Origin: JACVRU01 sp040902725
GTDB taxonomy: Bacteria > Actinomycetota > Thermoleophilia > Gaiellales > Gaiellaceae
Assembly: GCA_040902725.1 (NCBI GenBank)
Contig: JBBDWU010000009.1
Location: 1 to 64,000 of the forward strand
Direction of reading: 5' to 3'
DNA length: 64,000 nt
Positions 42,302 to 50,843 of the stretch are shown here, piece after piece (positions within the stretch are counted from its first letter, which is position 1; the number at the start of each line of letters is the position of its first letter). The position numbers were made by a program, and so were the translations under genes. The notes beneath the pieces are model-generated. The model did no database searches and was not told the origin of the DNA. It worked only from the letters and a program-made list of their open reading frames with translations.

Positions 42302-43191
42302 CGCGGTTGTCCTTGTTGAGGGGTCGGGAGCTGGCGTTGATGGCCGGCGGTCGCGCGCCGTTGCGCGAACAGCAGCCCGGCTCCGAGCAGGCTCAGCAGG
42401 GCCAAGCCGACGGCGAACAGGCTGGTGTTGGCGTTGAAGAACTCGGCCAGGGCCGACGAGACGCGCTCACTGGCACGGGCCAGCGCGCTGTCGGAGGCGG
42501 CCGAGTCGCCGCCGAGGGCGGGCAGCCAGTAGAGGACCAGATAGACGCCCGACAGCGCGAGCAGGGCGCCGGCGACGCGGCTGATCACCGGCAGTGTGCG
42601 CCGAAGCGCGCGTTCGAGCGTGCCTTTGGCCAGCGCGGCTGACATCGACAGCGCGATCAAGACGCTGGCACTGCCGGCGGCGTAGGCCGCAAACACGCCC
42701 AGCAGCTCGAGCGGGTTGGCCGTCGCCAGCGCTTGCCCGATGACGATCAGGAAGACAGCCAGCGTGCACGACAAGGACGCAAGCGCGTAGGTGATCCCGA
42801 AGATCGCCACACGACGGAGGCCGTCGCCGCCGCGTTGCTGGACGCCGATTCGGCTCGCCGCGTTCAGGCCGACATGGCGGCCGGCGAGCATCGCCAAGCC
42901 GATGATGAGCAGCGCCAGGCCGATCAAGGTCGCCAGCCAGGGCACGACTTCGAGCACCGAGCGCAGCCCGGCCGAGACGATCAGCCCCGTGAATAGGAAG
43001 ACGGCGCCAAAGGCGGCGCTCAAGACGACGCCGACGACGAAGCCCTCAGTCGCGCGCGCCGCGAGCCCGGCCGGACTCGCGTTGTCGCGGCTACCGAGGT
43101 ACAACGACAGGAAGCTCGGCAACATGGCGAAGCCACAAGGGTTGACCGTGGCCAAGAGGCCGGCGCCGAAGGCGAAGGCCAGCGACGTCAC
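42298..43191 (-). CDS. CcdA-like membrane thiol relay, mercury operon
   Basis: 297-aa inner-membrane protein with helix-1 Cys in LLATVNPCGFAMLPSFL and helix-4 Cys in ITYALASLSCTLAVFLIV. Membership of the CcdA/DsbD/mercury-associated group is clear. It contains a long C-terminal extra helix. Likely works with the WCYSC thioredoxin encoded upstream (4-bp overlap). Confidence 0.88.
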   Translation of the reverse strand: MTSLAFAFGAGLLATVNPCGFAMLPSFLSLYLGSRDNASPAGLAARATEGFVVGVVLSAAFGAVFLFTGLIVSAGLRSVLEVVPWLATLIGLALLIIGLAMLAGRHVGLNAASRIGVQQRGGDGLRRVAIFGITYALASLSCTLAVFLIVIGQALATANPLELLGVFAAYAAGSASVLIALSMSAALAKGTLERALRRTLPVISRVAGALLALSGVYLVLYWLPALGGDSAASDSALARASERVSSALAEFFNANTSLFAVGLALLSLLGAGLLFAQRRATAGHQRQLPTPQQGQPR

Positions 43192-43808
43192 GACACACCT
43201 GCCTTGCGGAAGGCGGCCTCGAGCGTCTGCAGGTCCGAGGGGACTGCGTCGCGGAAGACGACCTTGCCACGAGCGTCGTAGATGACGGTCGTGTCGAGCG
43301 CCCGCACGCCGAGAGCGCGCGCCAGCGTGCCTTGCTTGTCCCAGGCGTAGGGATAGCGGGCGCCGACCTCCTGACGAAAGCGCGTCAACGAGGCCGGCGT
43401 GTCGGTCGGGTCAGGACTGATGGCCAAGACCGAGATCCGCTCGCCGTGGCGGCGCTCGAGCTTGTCGAGGGCGACCGCTTCGGCGACGCAGGAGTAGCAC
43501 CAACCGGCCATGAAAAACAGCGCGCCCGGCTTGCCGGCCGGCACCTTGACTTTCTCACCGTCGATGCTGACGAGCACATAGGTAGAGAGCTGTGCGCCGA
43601 CGTCGCCGGAGCCGACCGACGCCGTGGCGCCCGGTGTCGTCACCGCGGTCACCTCTGCCGCCGAGCCGCCCGTCGTTGAGCGGACCGTCGCCACGGTCAC
43701 CAGCGCGACCACCGCCAAGACGCCGACGGCCCACCACACCCTGCCGCGCCGGGCCGGCGTGGCGGAGCCCGAAGAGCGCTTCGCCGGCGCCTGCGAGCGC
43801 TTGGTCAC
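43188..43808 (-). CDS. Membrane-anchored thioredoxin-like protein
   Basis: 206 aa: basic N-terminus, anchor WWAVGVLAVVALVTVATV, linker, thioredoxin domain with active site FFMAGWCYSCVAEAVAL and DTTVIYDARGKVV. The C-x2-C is WCYSC. Partner of the downstream CcdA. GTG 43808 overlaps the MerT-like stop. Confidence 0.87.
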   Translation of the reverse strand: MTKRSQAPAKRSSGSATPARRGRVWWAVGVLAVVALVTVATVRSTTGGSAAEVTAVTTPGATASVGSGDVGAQLSTYVLVSIDGEKVKVPAGKPGALFFMAGWCYSCVAEAVALDKLERRHGERISVLAISPDPTDTPASLTRFRQEVGARYPYAWDKQGTLARALGVRALDTTVIYDARGKVVFRDAVPSDLQTLEAAFRKAGVS

Positions 43809-44047
43809 CCGACCTGCTTGCGGGCCGCGTCGGCGCGCGAATCCGGTGCCGAGGTTCGGTCGGCATGGCTGCGGCGTCGGGCGCCGACGAGCACGAAGCC
43901 GGCGATGACGACGACGGCCGCCGCCACGACCGCGCCGCCCCACGCCAGAGCGACGAGGCTGATTCCGGCGGCCACGAGCAGCGGCAGCCCGGCGCAACAG
44001 ACGATCGCCAGCAAGCCAACTCCGCCGAGCCCGAGACCCTGACGCAT
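43805..44047 (-). CDS. MerT/MerF-like mercury transport protein
   Basis: 80-aa two-helix membrane protein. The first helix carries vicinal cysteines LLAIVCCAGLPLLVAAG, as in MerT/MerF, which accept Hg(II) and pass it inward to MerA. The second helix is followed by a cytoplasmic Arg-rich tail. Starts directly after the arsR stop. Confidence 0.78.
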   Translation of the reverse strand: MRQGLGLGGVGLLAIVCCAGLPLLVAAGISLVALAWGGAVVAAAVVVIAGFVLVGARRRSHADRTSAPDSRADAARKQVG

Positions 44048-44422
44048 CTACTGCTTCTCGATTCGGCAGCAGGCGGCGACGTGCTCCTCGTTGTCTTCAA
44101 GAAGAGCGTGGGCGAGATCGAGGATCTGCCCGACGCGAGCGTCGGCGATGAAGTTGTAGACGACGCGATGCTCGCGCCGGGCCTCGATGAAACCGCACCA
44201 GCGCAGACAGGCGAGGTGGTTCGACACCTTCGGCTGGGCGAGGCCGAGGCGGTCGACGAGCTCGCCGACCGACAGCTCGCCCTCGTCGCGCAAGAGCTCG
44301 AGGATCTTGAGCCGGGTCGGGTCGCCGAGGCCACGGAAGTACTTGGCGACCAGGTCGCTCTTGGCCGGCGCCGCCGGCAGCCGGAATGGGGCCTCAAATG
44401 TCGTCAATGTCTCCCCCTTCAT
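44048..44422 (-). CDS. ArsR-family repressor, probable mercury sensor
   Basis: 124-aa winged-helix repressor: FRGLGDPTRLKILELLRDEG, then recognition helix LSVGELVDRLGLAQPKVSNHL. Candidate metal ligands are ACLRWCGF and the C-terminal CC (EHVAACCRIEKQ). Context implies Hg(II)-controlled regulation of the mer genes, as in actinobacterial ArsR-type MerR substitutes. ATG 44422. Confidence 0.88.
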   Translation of the reverse strand: MKGETLTTFEAPFRLPAAPAKSDLVAKYFRGLGDPTRLKILELLRDEGELSVGELVDRLGLAQPKVSNHLACLRWCGFIEARREHRVVYNFIADARVGQILDLAHALLEDNEEHVAACCRIEKQ

Positions 44423-44434
44423 ATCGTTCTTATC

Positions 44435-44704
44435 TTATATCAGGACTTTCCCGCATGGCGTTTCTATCGCCGTCGCCTCGAGACCGAGCATTCGCAGCGA
44501 CCAGACGAGATCGGCCGCGCCGAGGCGGCTGGCGTCGTCGATTACGACGTCGACCCGCCCCTGGCCGACGACGACGCGCTCGACTCCGGGCCACTCGGCG
44601 AGTGTTTGCTCGACCGCCTCTGCGGCCGGTACCGCGCAGCACGAGCCGCCGATAACCGCTCGCGTCGTCAACTGAGGAACAAGGAGCGTGATCTCCCGGC
44701 TCAC
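44435..44704 (-). CDS. MerP/HMA-like small protein with CC motif
   Basis: 89-aa ferredoxin-like fold protein: GGSCCAVPAAEAVEQTLAEW, then VERVVVGQGRVDVVIDD and LRMLGLEATAIETPCG. The vicinal CC replaces C-x2-C of classic HMA proteins. Likely a cytoplasmic Hg carrier (no signal peptide). First intact gene of the operon. Confidence 0.68.
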   Translation of the reverse strand: MSREITLLVPQLTTRAVIGGSCCAVPAAEAVEQTLAEWPGVERVVVGQGRVDVVIDDASRLGAADLVWSLRMLGLEATAIETPCGKVLI

Positions 44705-45009
44705 GCCGGCGGTCCTCTCTGGGTCAGACGCCAGCCTGCTTCGGGGATCGCAGCGACACCGACCCCGAACGCGAGATGGGCGACGAAGCCGCGCAGGTGC
44801 GTCGATAGCGGGTAGGCGCGGTTCGGCGCGCTGAAGCCAAGGGCGGGCGTCATGCCCTCATCGACGATCAAGGACATCGCGGCTCCCGACACGAGGCCGG
44901 CGGCGAGGGGCGGCAGTGCCGACCGCCGTCGACGCACCGCGTAGGCGGGCGCCCAGCCGAAGGCCGAGCCGTAGTCGTGCCCGCGCGTCGCGCTCGCGCC
45001 ATAGCCCCG
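44701..45009 (-). pseudogene. DUF1440/YagU fragment, 5'-truncated
   Basis: C-terminal half only: HDYGSAFGWAPAYAVRRRRS, SGAAMSLIVDEGMTPALGFS and HLRGFVAHLAFGVGVAA. Reading begins right after the ynfA stop with no start codon before GTG 44937. The full-length relative is at 29476. A remnant. Confidence 0.62.
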
Positions 45010-45336
45010 TCAGCGCGGCGCGTACATGATGACGCCGACGGCCGACGAGACAGACAAGCGCGCCCGTAACGTCGTAACGATCAGGGCGGAAGCCGTCAAA
45101 GGCCATGCCCCACGCGAGCGATCCCGCGACGAACACACCGCCATACGCGGCGAGCACCCGGCCGAAGTTGCTGTCCGTCTGAACGTTGCCACAACCCCGT
45201 AGAGCGATAACGCCACGAAGCCAAGCACAGCAAACCATGCGCTCCGGTGCTCGCGTAACGCCTGCCAGACAAGGTACGCACCGCCAATCTCCGCGACCGC
45301 CGCGACGACGAAGAGTGCGACCGATTTGGCGACCAC
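45010..45336 (-). pseudogene. ynfA: ynfA-family membrane protein with two compensating frameshifts
   Basis: UPF0060/YnfA small four-helix protein (VAKSVALFVVAAVAEIGGAY, WQALREHRSAWF, LYGVVAT). The reading frame is lost by about one missing base after VVAT (near 45180). It continues in another frame as QTDSNFGRVLAAYGGVF, and returns through an extra C near 45048 to end GVIMYAPR. Could be decay or two sequencing errors. Confidence 0.75.
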
Positions 45337-45379
45337 GGGAGAAGTGTCGCAGGCGATGCTGCCCGATCGCCAATCCCTC

Positions 45380-47038
45380 CTAGGCGGCGCAGCAGGAGAG
45401 CTTCGAGACGTCACGGCTGAAGATCTGCGCCGCGAGCTTGAAGCCCTCGCTCATGGTCAGATACGGGCACCAGATGCGCGACACGTCCTCGACCGTGAGG
45501 CCAAGCTCGACGGCGTAGACGGCGGCGAGGATGACGTCGCCGGCGTTCTCGGCGACCGCCGTCGCCCCGACGATGCGCCCCGACTCACGCTCGGCGACGA
45601 TCTTGACGAAGCCGCGCGTGTCGAGATTGACCTGCGCCCGCGGCACGTACTCGAGCGGCAGCGTCCGGCACTCGCAGTCGAGGCCCTGCTCCTGCGCCTG
45701 CTCGTCGGTCAGGCCGACCGCGGCCACCTGCGGATGGGTGAAGGTGACGCGCGGCAAGGAGGTGTAGTCGAGCTTGCCGGCCCCGTCTGTGACAGCGTTC
45801 CGCGCCGCGGTCGAACCCTGAGCGGCGGCGACGTAGACGAACTGCGGGTGCGGCGTCACGTCGCCGGCGGCGAAGACGCGGGGGTTGGTCGTTCGGAGCG
45901 TGTCGTCGACCGTGATCGTGCCGCGCTCGCCGAGGGTGACGCCGGCGCGGTCGAGGCCGAGCTTGTCGGTGTTCGGCCGCCTGCCGGCGGCGATCAGGAT
46001 CTCATCACCGCGGAAGACCTGCTCGCCGCCGTCGACGAGAACGGTCAGCGTCTTCTGGTCGCCGTCGCGCCCGGCACGGACGACCTTGGCGCCGGTGACG
46101 AGCTGGAGGCCCTCCGACTCGAGCACCTCGCCAAGCGTCTCGGCGACCTCGGGCTCCTCGAAGGGCGCGATGCGCTCGAGCATCTCGAACAGGACGACCT
46201 CGGCGCCAAGGTGCGCGTAGAGCTGGCCCATCTCGAGCCCGATGTAGTTGCCGCCGATCACGAGCAGCCGCTTCGGCAGCTCCTTGAGCTCGAGCCCGCT
46301 CGTCGAGGTGACGTAGCCCGTCTCCTCGAGTCCCTCGATCGGCGGCACCGCCGGCCGGGCGCCCGAGGCGACCAGGTAGCTGCGGGCGCGGAGCGGCTCG
46401 CCGTCGACGAGCAACGTCTCCGCGTCGGCGAACTCGGCATGGCCTTTGACGAGGTCCCAGCCGTACTCGTCGATCAGGTCGCAGTACTTCTCCTGGCGCA
46501 TGCGCTCGACCAGCTCGTCCTTCTGCGCGACGAGCTCGCCGAGCGCGACCGGGCCGGTCGAGGTCGGGGCGCCGCGGTGCGGGTTGTGGCCGGCGAAGTT
46601 GTAGATCTCGCCGGCACGCAGCATCGCCTTGCTGGGGACGCAGCCGATATTGACGCAGGTGCCGCCGACGGTGCCGTGCTCGATCATCGCCACCCGCGCC
46701 CCGCGCTCGACGGCCTGAATCGCGGCGGCGAACCCCGCCGCGCCGGCGCCGATGATCGCCAGATCGTAGTCGTGGTTCCCGTCTGCACTGGTCAGCGACG
46801 CAACCGGCTCAGGACGGCCGTCGCCGTCGATCGAGAGCGGCCGCCCGAGCTCGTAGCCGGCCGCGGCGACGGCCGCGCGCGCCTGCCCGACGTCGATGGT
46901 CGCGTCGTCGAACTCAGCGAAACCGCGCCGGTAGTCGACGAAGACGCCCGTCGCGCCGGCCTGCTCGAGCGCCGCTTCGACCTTGAGCGCGCAGTGCTCG
47001 CAGGTCATGCCGTTGATCTCGCTTCGCTGCCTCGCCAT
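45380..47038 (-). CDS. merA: Mercuric reductase
   Basis: 552-aa MerA reducing Hg(II) to volatile Hg(0) with NADPH. N-terminal HMA domain (NGMTCEHCALKVEAAL), FAD site DLAIIGAGAAGFAAA, redox pair GGTCVNIGCVPSK, NAD(P) site LLVIGGNYIGLEMGQ, and the C-terminal Hg-loading cysteines SKLSCCAA. All key residues are present. ATG 47038 follows an inverted-repeat operator. It is separate from the merB operon but faces the same way. Confidence 0.97.
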   Translation of the reverse strand: MARQRSEINGMTCEHCALKVEAALEQAGATGVFVDYRRGFAEFDDATIDVGQARAAVAAAGYELGRPLSIDGDGRPEPVASLTSADGNHDYDLAIIGAGAAGFAAAIQAVERGARVAMIEHGTVGGTCVNIGCVPSKAMLRAGEIYNFAGHNPHRGAPTSTGPVALGELVAQKDELVERMRQEKYCDLIDEYGWDLVKGHAEFADAETLLVDGEPLRARSYLVASGARPAVPPIEGLEETGYVTSTSGLELKELPKRLLVIGGNYIGLEMGQLYAHLGAEVVLFEMLERIAPFEEPEVAETLGEVLESEGLQLVTGAKVVRAGRDGDQKTLTVLVDGGEQVFRGDEILIAAGRRPNTDKLGLDRAGVTLGERGTITVDDTLRTTNPRVFAAGDVTPHPQFVYVAAAQGSTAARNAVTDGAGKLDYTSLPRVTFTHPQVAAVGLTDEQAQEQGLDCECRTLPLEYVPRAQVNLDTRGFVKIVAERESGRIVGATAVAENAGDVILAAVYAVELGLTVEDVSRIWCPYLTMSEGFKLAAQIFSRDVSKLSCCAA

Positions 47039-47060
47039 GTTGCTCTCCTCATCTCGTCTG

Positions 47061-47080
47061 GTATCAGGAAGTTATGATAC
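47061..47080. promoter_or_regulatory. merA operator-like inverted repeat
   Basis: GTATCA and TGATAC, perfect 6-bp arms with an 8-nt spacer, 22 bp before the merA start. TATCAGGA is shared with the region before arsR (about 44446-44454), so it is a candidate ArsR-family operator. A minus-strand TATCAT -10-like box lies inside it. Confidence 0.55.
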
Positions 47081-47142
47081 GTGCAGTAGCGCCGACCACG
47101 CGCTCCACGAACTTCATACCCCCGAGGCACGAGTACCCATTT

Positions 47143-47156
47143 CGCTGATATCAGCG
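47143..47156. promoter_or_regulatory. CGCTGATATCAGCG palindrome
   Basis: 14-bp perfect palindrome between merA and the divergent 47216 gene, sharing the TATCA half-site with 47061-47080. Candidate second operator controlling the rightward genes. Confidence 0.45.
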
Positions 47157-47215
47157 TTTTGCGACATGACCGGCGGGTACACGCCATCGCGTGCCCGACA
47201 GAAAGGAGCCTTGAG

Positions 47216-47368
47216 ATGAGCGAGATCGGCGCCCGCGAGGGGCGGACCGAACACAGCGGCTACGACCTGGCCGTCGAGAAGGGCTACCTCGAAGAGCTGC
47301 CGGCGGTGACGCCGGCCGGGGCGATGATGCACAAGGCGGCGCAAGCCGTCGGTCTCGAGGGACGCTAG
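47216..47368 (+). CDS. 50-aa conserved-looking small protein
   Basis: Small soluble protein (SGYDLAVEKGYLEELPAVTP, then AGAMMHKAAQAVGLEGR) with a strong GAAAGGAG site before ATG 47216 and a 7-bp gap to the next gene. No known family. First gene of the rightward island operon. Confidence 0.65.
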   Translation: MSEIGAREGRTEHSGYDLAVEKGYLEELPAVTPAGAMMHKAAQAVGLEGR

Positions 47369-47375
47369 GCGCCGG

Positions 47376-48341
47376 ATGCTCGAGATCGGCTACCAGCTCT
47401 CGAGCGAGGAGCACCCGGCGCCCGACCTCGTCGGCTACGCCCGTCGCGCCGAGGAGGTCGGCTTCGGCTACGCCGTCATCTCAGACCACTACCAGCCCTG
47501 GACCCACCGCCAGGGGCAAGCGCCGTTCGTCTGGACGGTGCTCGGCGGCATCGCCCAGGTGACTAAACGCCTCAGGCTCGGGACGGCGGTGACGGCGCCC
47601 ATTCGCCGTACGCCGCCCTACCTCGTCGCCCAGGCGGCGGCGACGGTCGCGACCTTGCTGCCCGGCCGCTTCTTCCTCGGCGTCGGCACCGGCGAGAACC
47701 TGAACGAGCACATCACCGGCGAGTGGTGGCCGCCGAGCGAGGTCCGCCGCGAGATGCTCGAGGAGGCGGTCGAGGTGATGCGCAAGCTCTGGGCCGGCGG
47801 CACCGTCGAGCACTTCGGCCGCCACTACACGGTCGACAACGCCCGCGTCTACTCACGCCCGCAAGAGCCGCCGCCGATCATGGTCGCCGCCGGCGGCAAG
47901 ACCGGCGCCCGCCTCGCCGGCAAGATCGGCGACGGGCTGATCGCCGTCGCGCCCTCGGCTGAGCTCGTTGAGGTGTTCGCCGCCGCCGGTGGTACCGGCA
48001 AGCCGCGTTACGCCCAGGTCGACGTCTGCGTCGCCGCCGACGAGGCCGAGGCGCGGCGCATCGCCCATGCGCAATGGACGGCGCCGGCGGCGATACCGCC
48101 GCGCCTGTTGACCAAGCTGCGCGTCCCGGCCGACTTCGAGGACGTCGCCGAGCTGATCAGCGAGGAGCAGGTCTGCGAGCGCGTCGTCTGTGGCGCCGAC
48201 GCCGACGCGCACCTGGCCAAGATCAAGGAGTACGTCGACGCCGGCTTCGACCACGTGCACATCCACCAGGTCGGCGCCGACCAAGAAACGTTCTTCCGCT
48301 TCTACGAACGCGACGTGCTGCCGCGCGTGCGCGAGCTATGA
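47376..48341 (+). CDS. Luciferase-family F420-dependent oxidoreductase
   Basis: 321-aa TIM-barrel enzyme of the LLM class. N-terminus MLEIGYQLSSEEHPAPDLVG, AVISDHYQPWTHRQGQAPF, TAVTAPIRRTPPYLVAQAAA and RFFLGVGTGENLNEHITG resemble the F420-dependent glucose-6-phosphate dehydrogenase-like group. It would transfer hydride to or from coenzyme F420. Substrate not determined. Confidence 0.85.
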   Translation: MLEIGYQLSSEEHPAPDLVGYARRAEEVGFGYAVISDHYQPWTHRQGQAPFVWTVLGGIAQVTKRLRLGTAVTAPIRRTPPYLVAQAAATVATLLPGRFFLGVGTGENLNEHITGEWWPPSEVRREMLEEAVEVMRKLWAGGTVEHFGRHYTVDNARVYSRPQEPPPIMVAAGGKTGARLAGKIGDGLIAVAPSAELVEVFAAAGGTGKPRYAQVDVCVAADEAEARRIAHAQWTAPAAIPPRLLTKLRVPADFEDVAELISEEQVCERVVCGADADAHLAKIKEYVDAGFDHVHIHQVGADQETFFRFYERDVLPRVREL

Positions 48342-48363
48342 GACGACGAAAGGAGAAAGCCAG

Positions 48364-49053
48364 ATGCCGAAGATGATCGAGCTTGAGGACGTTCAGCGGC
48401 TGATCGAGGAGGGCGCACAGGTCCTCGACGTGATGTCGCGCGCCGAGTACGACGACAGCCGCTTGCCGGGGGCGATTCACCTGTCGCTCAAAGAGCTCGA
48501 CGAGCAGAGCGCGAGCCGGCTCGACCATGGCCGCCCGGTAATCACCTACTGCTACGACTACCAGTGAGACATGAGCGCGCGAGCCGCGTGGCGGCTCGAA
48601 CAGCTCGGCTTCACCGACGTCTACGACTACGTCGCCAGCAAGATCGACTGGTTCGCCAACGGCCTGCCGCGTGAGGGTAAAGCGGCCAGCGTGCCCTGGG
48701 CCGGCGACCTGACCCGCGACGACACGCCGACCTGCGCGGCCGCCGAACGCGTCGGCGCCGTGCGCGAACAGGTGCTCGCGAGCGGCTTCGACCTTTGCGT
48801 CGTCGTCAACGAGCAGCGGATCGTGCTCGGCCTCATGCGCGGTGACGCGCTGAGCAAGGACGACGCGGCAGTCGGCGACGTGATGGAGCTTGGCCCGAAG
48901 ACGATCCGCCCGAACAGTCCGGTGACAAAACTGCTCGAGGCGCGCGCCAACCAGGGCGTCAAGAGCTGGGTCGTGTCGACGTCGCACGGCAAGCTGCTCG
49001 GGCTGCTGCTGCGCAGCGATGCCGAGCGGGCGGCGGCTGAGGAGGCGGCATAG
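48364..49053 (+). CDS. Rhodanese-CBS selenoprotein (Sec at TGA 48565-48567)
   Basis: 229-aa fusion. Residues 4-95: rhodanese fold (LEDVQRLIEEGAQVLDVMSR, DDSRLPGAIHLSLKELDEQ) whose catalytic loop reads TYCYDYQ-TGA-DMSARAAW. The TGA sits exactly at the catalytic Cys and the frame continues (WRLEQLGFTDVYDYVASKID). Residues about 125-225: a CBS-pair-like sensor (VREQVLASGFDLCVVVNEQR, VTKLLEARANQGVKSWVVS). A perfect 8-bp stem with GUG loop lies 20 nt downstream. ATG 48364 has AAAGGAG. Sec may carry persulfide/perselenide or bind Hg. Read as stop, it would yield a 67-aa fragment and an orphan CBS frame. Confidence 0.87.
48580..48598 (+). promoter_or_regulatory. Bacterial SECIS-type stem-loop (rhodanese)
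   Basis: CGAGCCGC-GUG-GCGGCUCG: eight perfect pairs, G-starting 3-nt loop, loop 20 nt after UGA. Fits bacterial SECIS rules. Confidence 0.75.
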
Positions 49054-49082
49054 CGCGGTACCGACCACTCGCCGACTACGGC

Positions 49083-50843
49083 TTGATCGGCGACTTGCGG
49101 ACTGCGGCCTTGGTCGGGCCCGACGGCGCGATCGACTGGTTCTGCTGGCCGCGTTTCGACTCGCCGTCGGTGTTCGCCCGCCTGCTCGACGCCGACAAGG
49201 GCGGCTGCTGGCGGCTCGCCCCGCTTGACGCCGGCGACGGGGAGATGAGCTACCTGCCGGAGACGGCGCTGCTCGTGACCGAGCACCAGAGCGCCGGCGG
49301 CCCGCTGCGCGTCACCGACGCCATGCTCGCGCCGGCATCAGGCGCCGGTAGCTCGATCGTGCGGGTCGTCGAGGCCGCGGACGACATCGAGCTCGAGAGC
49401 GTCATCGACGTTCGTCCCGACTATGCGCGAGCCGCGGCCGCTATCGCCGAGACCGAGGCCGGCGCCCGGTTCAGCGGCCCCGGCTTCGACGCTGAGCTCG
49501 TCATCGGCGGCGCCGAGGTCGTCGCCGTCGACAGCGACGGCCCGATGATCCGCCACCGCCTTCGCCTCGGCGCCGGCGAACGGGCAAGCCTCGTCCTCGC
49601 CTGCGGCCAGGCGGCGACGGTGGACGCCGTCGCCGCGCTCGACGACTGCGCGCGCTACTGGCGCGAGTGGTGTCGCAAGTGCGGCTACGAGGGCGAGTTT
49701 CGCGATGACGTCCTGCGCAGCGCCATCACCCTCAAGCTCCTGACCCACGAGGGGACAGGCGCGATCGTCGCCGCGCCGACGACGAGCCTGCCCGAGGAGA
49801 TCGGAGGCGTCCGCAACTGGGACTACCGCTATAGCTGGCTACGCGACGCCTCCTTGACCGTCCACGCCCTGCTCGCCACCGAGCAACGTGACGAAGCTGC
49901 CCCATTCATGCGCTGGGTCTGTGACCGCCTCGGCGCAGTCGACGACCCCGAGGACCTGCAGATCGTCTACGCCGTCGACGGCCAGGGCGCACTGACCGAG
50001 GTCGAGCTCGAGCATCTCGAGGGCTACAAACGCTCGCGGCCTGTCCGCGTCGGCAACGCCGCGCACACCCAGCTGCAGCTCGACGTCTACGGCGAGATCG
50101 TCGAATGCCTCAGGATCTGCCACGACTACGAGCTCGAGATCGATGACGTCTGGGACGACTTCCGCCGGCTGATCGACTGGGTGGCCGAGAATTGGCGCCG
50201 CGCCGACGACGGGATCTGGGAGGTCCGCAGCGGCCGCCGGCACTTCGTCTACTCGAAGGTGATGGCCTGGGTCGCGCTCGATCGCGGCGCGCGCCTCGTC
50301 GAAACGGGTCGCGACGGCGACGGCCACCGCTGGCGTGGTGAAGCCGAGAAAGTCCACGCCGACGTGCTCGCACGCGGCTTCAGCGAGCGGCTGAACTCGT
50401 TCACCCAGTCATACGACGAGGAGGTGCTCGACGCCAGCAACCTGCTGATCCCACTCGTCGGCTTCCTCCCGCGAGACGACGCGAGGGTGCAGGGGACGAT
50501 CGACGCCGTGCTCGCGCACCTGACCGAGAACGGCCTCGTCTACCGCTACCGCGGCGCCGACGACGGCCTCCCCGGCGGCGAGGGCACGTTCGCCGTCTGC
50601 ACCTTCTGGCTGGCGAGCGCGCTCGCCGTCTGCGGCCGCGGCGCCGAGGCTCGTGCCGTCTTCGAGCACATGCTCGGCTTCCGCAACCGCCTCGGCCTCT
50701 ACGCCGAGGAAATCGACGCCGCGACAGGCGCCCAGCTCGGCAACTTCCCGCAAGCCTTCACACATCTCGGGCTGATCGGGGCCGCGATCGAGCTGGCGCG
50801 GAGCGGCGTCGCGGCCGCCGAGAGCACCGCCGCAGCGCCGTGA
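49083..50843 (+). CDS. Glycoside hydrolase family 15 (glucoamylase/trehalase-like)
   Basis: 586+ aa cytoplasmic GH15: GAIDWFCWPRFDSPSVFARL, catalytic acid region TTSLPEEIGGVRNWDYRYSW and LRDASLTVHALL, then base region GEGTFAVCTFWLASAL. It releases glucose from alpha-glucans or trehalose. The first usual start is TTG 49083, but the conserved RYRPLADYG precedes it in frame. The only codon before that is ATA at 49050-49052, placed four bases after GAGGAGG and overlapping the previous stop. A non-standard start is possible. Confidence 0.9.
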   Translation: MIGDLRTAALVGPDGAIDWFCWPRFDSPSVFARLLDADKGGCWRLAPLDAGDGEMSYLPETALLVTEHQSAGGPLRVTDAMLAPASGAGSSIVRVVEAADDIELESVIDVRPDYARAAAAIAETEAGARFSGPGFDAELVIGGAEVVAVDSDGPMIRHRLRLGAGERASLVLACGQAATVDAVAALDDCARYWREWCRKCGYEGEFRDDVLRSAITLKLLTHEGTGAIVAAPTTSLPEEIGGVRNWDYRYSWLRDASLTVHALLATEQRDEAAPFMRWVCDRLGAVDDPEDLQIVYAVDGQGALTEVELEHLEGYKRSRPVRVGNAAHTQLQLDVYGEIVECLRICHDYELEIDDVWDDFRRLIDWVAENWRRADDGIWEVRSGRRHFVYSKVMAWVALDRGARLVETGRDGDGHRWRGEAEKVHADVLARGFSERLNSFTQSYDEEVLDASNLLIPLVGFLPRDDARVQGTIDAVLAHLTENGLVYRYRGADDGLPGGEGTFAVCTFWLASALAVCGRGAEARAVFEHMLGFRNRLGLYAEEIDAATGAQLGNFPQAFTHLGLIGAAIELARSGVAAAESTAAAP

